From Pseudomonadota bacterium (lineage in GTDB: Bacteria > Pseudomonadota > Gammaproteobacteria > Pseudomonadales > Cellvibrionaceae), in contig JAEZGT010000023.1 of NCBI GenBank assembly GCA_023416875.1, positions 1 to 10,719 of the forward strand: 10,719 nt of DNA. Direction: 5' to 3'. A model generated the notes under the pieces. It did no database searches and had not been told where the DNA came from. It was given only the letters and a program-made list of their open reading frames with translations. The translations under genes and the position numbers were made by a program. Shown here piece after piece: positions 6,582-10,719 of the stretch; within the stretch, counting starts at the first letter, position 1; each line of letters starts with the position of its first letter.

Positions 6582-8297
6582 GTGATGACGGCGGACTCGG
6601 CTAGCTTTCATTCCCTTAACGTTATCCGCAATGAGCTGGTGGCCACTATCGAACAGGCCGCGCGGGATCTCGAGGTATATGTATCGGAGGGTGGGGATCC
6701 CAAAAGTCTGCAGTCCTGCCTCGCAGGCATCAAACAAATTGTTGGTATCTTCCGCTTGCTGGAATTTAAAGGCGCCAGCATGTTGGCCGAAGAGCTGCTC
6801 GCCACTGCCAGCATTGTACCGGCTGACTCCTCAACTCCAGGTTTTGAAAAGCACGTTGAATTGGTGAGTGGTACTTTTTTTGTATTGTCCCGTTATCTGG
6901 AATATGTACAGCAGACTGAACGCAAGATCCCGGTGCTGTTGATTCCTTACATCAACGATCTGCGCAAGTTTCGCCGTGAGCCGGTGTTGCCGGAAAGCTT
7001 TTTCTTTCAGGTCAATCTCAAAGCCAATCCCGAACCGCCACCGACGGACGCCATAGAGGTCAAAGACCGGGATTTCATACCGCTGTTGACGCGTTTGCGC
7101 CATATGTATCAGTTGGGTTTGCTGGGAGTGTTGCGCGGCAAGCAGGTGAAAGCGTCCTTGGGCCTAATGCGCCGGGCGTTGATTCGCCTGCAGAGGCTGG
7201 GTAACGATATGCCGCTGTCATCTCTCTGGTGGATGGCCAACGTGACTATCGACGTAATGATTCAACAACAGATGGAAATGATCGAGCCGCGCAAGATGCT
7301 GCTCAGTCGCATTGATCGCATCATCCGCCAAGTACAAAAAGGCGGGCGCGCATCCTATCAGGCGGCGGCGCCCAAAGGGCTGATCAAGGAGCTGCTTTAT
7401 ATCATTCTGCTGTCTGGCCATCAGAACGAAACTATCAACCGTCTAAAGCAGTATTTCGGTGTCAATCAGCTCCCCTATACGGAGCGGATTCTGGCTGCAG
7501 AGCGTCAGTCTCTCCGCGGCCCCAGCGCCCATACCATCAGCTCGCTTGTGCGGGTGCTGAAGCTCGAAATCAACAATATCAAGAAAGTTCTGGAGACCGC
7601 TGCCTTGGGTGGCCAGGCGATTGATGATGTCAACGGCATGACCTCGACGTTGCACAAAATCGCGGAGACCATGGGGGTAGTGGGGTTGGTTGGCCCGAGC
7701 TCCATTTTGAAGGAGGAGGTCAAAAAGGTTGATCAGTGGCGCGATGGTCAGGCCATTCCTGATGGTGAACTCGACCGCTGCGCCAAAGTCATGCTCTATA
7801 TGGAGAGCGCGGTGAATGCCCTGGAGTTTGACAAGCTCTCTACCGACGTTTTGACGAACACCAGTGAAGAGTCACAAAACCAAATCATCGCCCACAGCGA
7901 ACTTGCACAGGCCGAACGGATTGTGTTGCAGGAATGCGAATCCGGAATATCCTTGACCAAGCGCGCCATCACTGCCTATTCAGAATCGAACTTCGATTCG
8001 GGACACATCAGCAATATCAGCAAAACCTTGAATTCCGTGCGCGGTGGGCTCTTGATGCTGAAGCGGGCGCGGGCGGCCTCTGTGGTGCAGCGCTGTGCCG
8101 ATTTTGTCGATCAGGTCCTGATCCAAGGCGATCATCCGCCGGCTTTGAAGGAGCTGCTGGAAACATTCGCTGATGCGATTATCAGCGTGGAGTACTTCCT
8201 CGACACGGGCAACACCGCAGCGCGTCTTGACGATTCCGTGCTGCAAGTGGCGGAGGAAAGCCTGGCAGCCCTAGGTTATGCGGCGCGCAAAACCTAA
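6582..8297 (+). CDS. fimL: FimL-like protein: ChpA N-terminal homologue with degenerate HPt modules
   Basis: In Pseudomonas aeruginosa FimL promotes twitching motility, type IV pilus assembly and Vfr/cAMP-dependent functions, and it is related to the N-terminus of the ChpA chemosensory kinase. Here the 571-residue protein is soluble, helical, and without signal peptide, membrane segment, kinase or receiver domain. Three HPt-like helical modules are visible. The first (about 12–75) has 'KQIVG' where a phospho-His motif would stand, so Lys51 takes the His place. The second (about 318–385) keeps a His at 358 in 'LHKIAE' but lacks the following Lys-Gly. The third (about 440–510) has 'NSVRGG' with Asn484 in place of His. 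Phosphotransfer is therefore probably lost, as in a scaffold. The start is GTG 6582 or ATG 6585; AGGA at 6570–6573 is 8 nt from GTG and 11 nt from ATG. The stop codon directly abuts the nudC ATG. Identification rests on this similarity plus synteny with nudC and nhaB. Confidence 0.82.
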   Translation: MMTADSASFHSLNVIRNELVATIEQAARDLEVYVSEGGDPKSLQSCLAGIKQIVGIFRLLEFKGASMLAEELLATASIVPADSSTPGFEKHVELVSGTFFVLSRYLEYVQQTERKIPVLLIPYINDLRKFRREPVLPESFFFQVNLKANPEPPPTDAIEVKDRDFIPLLTRLRHMYQLGLLGVLRGKQVKASLGLMRRALIRLQRLGNDMPLSSLWWMANVTIDVMIQQQMEMIEPRKMLLSRIDRIIRQVQKGGRASYQAAAPKGLIKELLYIILLSGHQNETINRLKQYFGVNQLPYTERILAAERQSLRGPSAHTISSLVRVLKLEINNIKKVLETAALGGQAIDDVNGMTSTLHKIAETMGVVGLVGPSSILKEEVKKVDQWRDGQAIPDGELDRCAKVMLYMESAVNALEFDKLSTDVLTNTSEESQNQIIAHSELAQAERIVLQECESGISLTKRAITAYSESNFDSGHISNISKTLNSVRGGLLMLKRARAASVVQRCADFVDQVLIQGDHPPALKELLETFADAIISVEYFLDTGNTAARLDDSVLQVAEESLAALGYAARKT

Positions 8298-9128
8298 ATG
8301 AGTTTTGAACCCGGATTCAATAGCCGGATCGACGTAGGCGCTGGAGATTGGGTCATTGGCGTAGTGGGCAGCCGGATTCTGCTGAATCGCCCACAAGACT
8401 CTTTGTTGATTCCATACCAGGAGTTTCTCAGTCTTCTTCCTCAGTGTCCGCTGGAAAAACTCTACCTTGGCACGTGGAAAAACATCGCGTGTTTCGCCTT
8501 TATTTATCCCTGCGATCTGGAACTGCCGAGGGAGTCGTCTCTCTCGGCTGGTAGTTTGCGCAGCCGCTTGGGTCTCATTTCCGATGAACTGTTCAGTCTT
8601 GCTGGTCGAGCCCAGCAGCTTGCACATTGGTACGAGTTTCACCGCTACTGCGGCCGCTGCGGCCGTGCCACCGAGTTGCAGCTGCACGAACGGGTGCTAG
8701 CTTGTCCCGCTTGCGCGGCTCTGTTCTACCCGCGTATAGCCCCTTGTGTCATAGGTATCGTGATCCGTGAGCGGACCTGCCTGCTGGCGCACAACGTAAA
8801 TTTTGCAGAAGGGCTATACAGCACCATCGCCGGATTTATCGAGCCAGGCGAAACCGCCGAGCAGGCGCTTGCCCGCGAAATCCGCGAGGAAACCTGTATC
8901 GAAGTGGAAGAGCTTGAATATATCTCCAGTCAGCCATGGCCGTTCCCTAGCCAATTGATGCTCGGCTTTGTCGCCCGCTATAAGTCGGGCGACATACACG
9001 TGGACGGATCCGAAATCACCGACGCGCAATGGTTTGCTCCAGACGCCATGCCCACCGTTCCACCTCCGCACACGATTTCCGGTAAACTCATCGACATTTT
9101 TCTGCAGCGGGCCAGCTTGCAAGGGTGA
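8298..9128 (+). CDS. nudC: NADH pyrophosphatase / NAD-decapping Nudix hydrolase
   Basis: NudC hydrolyses NAD(H) to NMN(H) and AMP and removes NAD caps from RNA 5' ends in the cytosol. The 276-residue protein has the family's order. An N-terminal domain spans about 1–110. The zinc ribbon has Cys118, Cys121, Cys136 and Cys139. The Nudix domain starts at about 146 and carries the box G179-x5-E185-x7-REIREET at 193–199. The NudC signature SQPWPFP, which confers NAD specificity, is at 211–217. Two departures are visible: the final Gly of the Nudix box is Cys200, and the residues after SQPWPFP read Ser-Gln, where E. coli has Gln-Ser. The metal-binding glutamates of REIREE are intact, so activity is expected. 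The ATG follows the fimL stop with no gap and there is no clear Shine–Dalgarno, which points to translational coupling with fimL. Confidence 0.95.
   Translation: MSFEPGFNSRIDVGAGDWVIGVVGSRILLNRPQDSLLIPYQEFLSLLPQCPLEKLYLGTWKNIACFAFIYPCDLELPRESSLSAGSLRSRLGLISDELFSLAGRAQQLAHWYEFHRYCGRCGRATELQLHERVLACPACAALFYPRIAPCVIGIVIRERTCLLAHNVNFAEGLYSTIAGFIEPGETAEQALAREIREETCIEVEELEYISSQPWPFPSQLMLGFVARYKSGDIHVDGSEITDAQWFAPDAMPTVPPPHTISGKLIDIFLQRASLQG
9121..9125 (+). promoter_or_regulatory. Shine–Dalgarno deciding the start of the small membrane protein
   Basis: AAGGG lies 5 nt before the ATG at 9131, inside the last codons of nudC. It favours ATG 9131 over the in-frame GTG at 9125, which would overlap this site and the nudC stop. 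Confidence 0.6.
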
Positions 9129-9130
9129 AC

Positions 9131-9793
9131 ATGTTCTATTCCATGGCGACAACCGTATCCGCCGTCATAGCGATCCTGCTGGTATTGATCGCCCTGCGGA
9201 CCTTGCTCAAAGGCACATGGTTTTGGGGTTGGGTGCGCGGTATGAGCGGCTTTGTGCTCATCGGCCTCGCGATTTTTTGTGTGCTGGTTGCATTGGATTT
9301 GCGCTCTTACCAGCAGGTATTGATTGATAAACCCGTGGCGACGGTCAGCTTTCAAAAAGTAGAAGACCGCGCCTACGTCGCTACAGTCGCGCTGACGGAG
9401 ACAGGGGCGACGACTGATTATTATTTGCGCGGTGATCAATGGCAGATCGATGCGCGCATCATCCGCTGGAAGGGTTTATTGACTCAGGCGGGGGGCAAAC
9501 CCGGTTACCGATTGGAACGAATCTCCGGCCGTTACCTGTCTATCGAAGATGAACGCAGCCGCGAGCGCACAGTCCACGCTCTGCGCGACGACAAAGAATA
9601 CGGCTTGGATTTGTGGGCATGGGCCTATAAAAATCAGGAGGATGCCCCATTGATTGACGCGGTCTATGGCAGTGCGACTTTTGTGCCCATGACCGATGGG
9701 GCGCTTTACGAGGTCGCCCTTTCCCATACCGGGCTGGTGGCGAAACCGCTGAACGAGACCGCCAAGCGGGCGGTAAATTTGTGGCTTGACTGA
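9131..9793 (+). CDS. Unrecognised membrane-anchored protein, two N-terminal transmembrane helices
   Basis: I do not recognise a characterised family. A similarly placed conserved hypothetical gene follows nudC in Pseudomonas (PA1824, from memory), and database entries of this kind are sometimes labelled multidrug transporter without functional support. The 220-residue protein has two hydrophobic helices at about 8–26 and 38–56, joined by a short basic, Trp-rich loop (KGTWFWGWVRG, 28–38). A soluble domain of about 160 residues follows, rich in beta-like segments. It contains 'YYLRGDQWQIDARIIRW' (97–113) and 'DLWAWAYKN' (160–168), and has no enzyme motif that I can name. The positive-inside rule applied to the loop would put both termini in the periplasm (inference). 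With only two helices it cannot be a transporter on its own. It starts 2 bp after nudC and ends 11 bp before sohB, so it is very likely in the same operon. Confidence 0.8.
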   Translation: MFYSMATTVSAVIAILLVLIALRTLLKGTWFWGWVRGMSGFVLIGLAIFCVLVALDLRSYQQVLIDKPVATVSFQKVEDRAYVATVALTETGATTDYYLRGDQWQIDARIIRWKGLLTQAGGKPGYRLERISGRYLSIEDERSRERTVHALRDDKEYGLDLWAWAYKNQEDAPLIDAVYGSATFVPMTDGALYEVALSHTGLVAKPLNETAKRAVNLWLD

Positions 9794-9797
9794 GGGG
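9793..9797 (+). promoter_or_regulatory. Shine–Dalgarno supporting the TTG start of sohB
   Basis: AGGGG begins at the last base of the upstream gene's TGA stop and lies 7 nt before TTG 9805. It supports that TTG as the true start, consistent with the conserved N-terminus of the protein. Confidence 0.65.
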
Positions 9798-9804
9798 AAT
9801 TACG

Positions 9805-10719
9805 TTGGAGTTTTTGTTGGATTACGGGCTGTTTCTGGCCAAGGTTGTCACCTTTGTGGTGGCGTTTATGGTGGTGGTCGGATTTGTCGTGGCCTCAACC
9901 CAAAGGGAGAAGGGCAAAGATAAGGGGCGAATTCAAGTTACCCGCCTGAATGACCGTTTTGATGAAATGAACCACGCTTTGAAAATTGAAGTGGTGGAAG
10001 AAAAGGTTCTGAAAGAAGAAGAGAAAAAACGGAAAAAGGCGGAAAAGCAGGCGCGAAAGCAGAAAAAGGGCGGCGCTGAGTCCGTGCGCAAGCGCCGCGT
10101 TTACGTGTTGGACTTCAACGGCGATATGAAAGCATCGGCGACGGATGATCTGCGCGAGTCCATCACGGCGGTGTTAAGTCTCGCCGAACCTGTAGATGAG
10201 GTGGTGGTGCGATTGGAAAGCCCAGGCGGGGTGGTGCACGGCTATGGTCTTGCGGCGAGCCAGCTCGACCGCATCCGTCAGAAAAAAATCCCGCTTACCG
10301 TTTGCGTGGATAAGGTCGCCGCGAGCGGCGGCTACATGATGGCTTGTGTCGCTGACAAAATCGTGGCCGCCCCTTTTGCTGTGCTCGGCTCTATCGGTGT
10401 GGTCGCGCAGTTGCCGAATTTTCACAAGGTTCTGAAAAAACACGATGTCGATTACGAGATTTTCACCGCAGGCGAATACAAACGCACGGTGACTATGCTT
10501 GGAGAAAACACGGAAAAAGGCCGACAGAAATTTAAGGAAGACCTCGATGACACGCACATGCTGTTCAAAGAGTTTGTGCAGGAACACCGCCCATCTGTGA
10601 ATGTGGATGAGGTGGCGACGGGAGAGATCTGGTTCGGTCGTCGCGCACTGGAGAAAAACCTGATCGACGTGATTTCCACCAGCGACGAATATCTCACCAG
10701 CCTGCACCCTGCGTCAGAC
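9805..10719 (+). CDS. sohB: SohB-type S49 family peptidase, 3'-truncated by the window edge
   Basis: SohB is an inner-membrane-anchored serine peptidase related to signal peptide peptidase SppA; in E. coli extra copies suppress the htrA defect. The frame is open to the window end, giving 305 residues of an expected 340–350. The start is TTG. The N-terminus 'MEFLLDYGLFLAKVVT' closely matches the E. coli 'MELLSEYGLFLAKIVT' as I recall it, and a Shine–Dalgarno is well placed. One membrane helix spans about 12–30. A Lys/Glu-rich linker covers 60–98, and the peptidase domain begins near 98. Catalytic Ser174 lies in 'VAASGGYMMA', and the likely general-base Lys226 lies in 'GEYKRTVTMLGENT', a Ser–Lys dyad as in SppA. 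'LESPGGVVHGYGLAASQL' at 138–154 is also typical. It is the last visible gene of the fimL–nudC cluster; its stop codon is outside the window. Confidence 0.94.
   Translation, partial: MEFLLDYGLFLAKVVTFVVAFMVVVGFVVASTQREKGKDKGRIQVTRLNDRFDEMNHALKIEVVEEKVLKEEEKKRKKAEKQARKQKKGGAESVRKRRVYVLDFNGDMKASATDDLRESITAVLSLAEPVDEVVVRLESPGGVVHGYGLAASQLDRIRQKKIPLTVCVDKVAASGGYMMACVADKIVAAPFAVLGSIGVVAQLPNFHKVLKKHDVDYEIFTAGEYKRTVTMLGENTEKGRQKFKEDLDDTHMLFKEFVQEHRPSVNVDEVATGEIWFGRRALEKNLIDVISTSDEYLTSLHPASD

Noticed and set aside
8648..8666. Direct repeat of TGCGGCCG near the middle of nudC
   Set aside because: It encodes the repeated Cys-Gly-Arg of the zinc-ribbon CxxC pair, so protein constraint and GC-rich codons explain it.
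10000..10098. Lys/Glu-rich low-complexity stretch in sohB, considered as a frameshift or insertion
   Set aside because: A charged linker of similar composition follows the membrane helix in E. coli SohB as well, and the frame continues cleanly into the peptidase domain.
1..10719. Search for mobile elements, CRISPR, tRNA or rRNA genes, phage or toxin–antitoxin genes
   Set aside because: No terminal inverted repeats with a transposase, spaced direct repeats, cloverleaf sequences or integrase-like frames were seen. Core genes occupy nearly the whole window.

Overview
The window reads as ordinary, densely coded core chromosome from a gammaproteobacterium. Gene content and order resemble the Pseudomonas/Cellvibrio side of the class: mltD, a YafS-type methyltransferase, rnhA, dnaQ, nhaB, fimL, nudC, a small membrane protein and sohB. 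Several of these form a recognised neighbourhood: in Pseudomonas aeruginosa, as I recall, mltD–gloB–methyltransferase–rnhA–dnaQ, nhaB, fimL and nudC lie close together around PA1812–PA1823. FimL places the organism among bacteria likely to use type IV pili. The species cannot be fixed from this sequence alone.

Layout. (1) 1–774: the 3' part of a classical short-chain dehydrogenase; its start and Rossmann cofactor motif lie off the left edge. (2) 775–817: a short convergent gap containing a GC-rich stem-loop. (3) 818–2452, minus strand: membrane-bound lytic transglycosylase D with a catalytic SLT domain and three LysM repeats. (4) 2453–2701: a divergent intergenic region. gloB, which usually sits here in relatives, is absent. 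(5) 2702–4728, plus strand: YafS-like methyltransferase, RNase HI and the DNA polymerase III epsilon subunit; rnhA and dnaQ overlap by 26 bp. (6) 4739–6232, minus strand: the NhaB Na+/H+ antiporter, tail to tail with dnaQ. (7) 6233–6581: the largest non-coding stretch (349 bp), between the divergent nhaB and fimL. (8) 6582–10719, plus strand: fimL, nudC, an unrecognised two-helix membrane protein and sohB. These are packed with gaps of 0, 2 and 11 bp and probably form one operon; sohB runs off the right edge.

Function. The window groups envelope maintenance (MltD, SohB), replication fidelity and RNA:DNA hybrid removal (RNase HI, epsilon), sodium/pH homeostasis (NhaB), control of twitching and surface behaviour (FimL) and NAD(H) or NAD-cap hydrolysis (NudC). 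I found no tRNA, rRNA, CRISPR array, insertion sequence, phage remnant or toxin–antitoxin pair. I also found no convincing undescribed multi-gene system. The points most worth a second look are the degenerate HPt motifs of FimL, substitutions in NudC signature motifs, the missing gloB, and the unknown membrane protein fixed between nudC and sohB.
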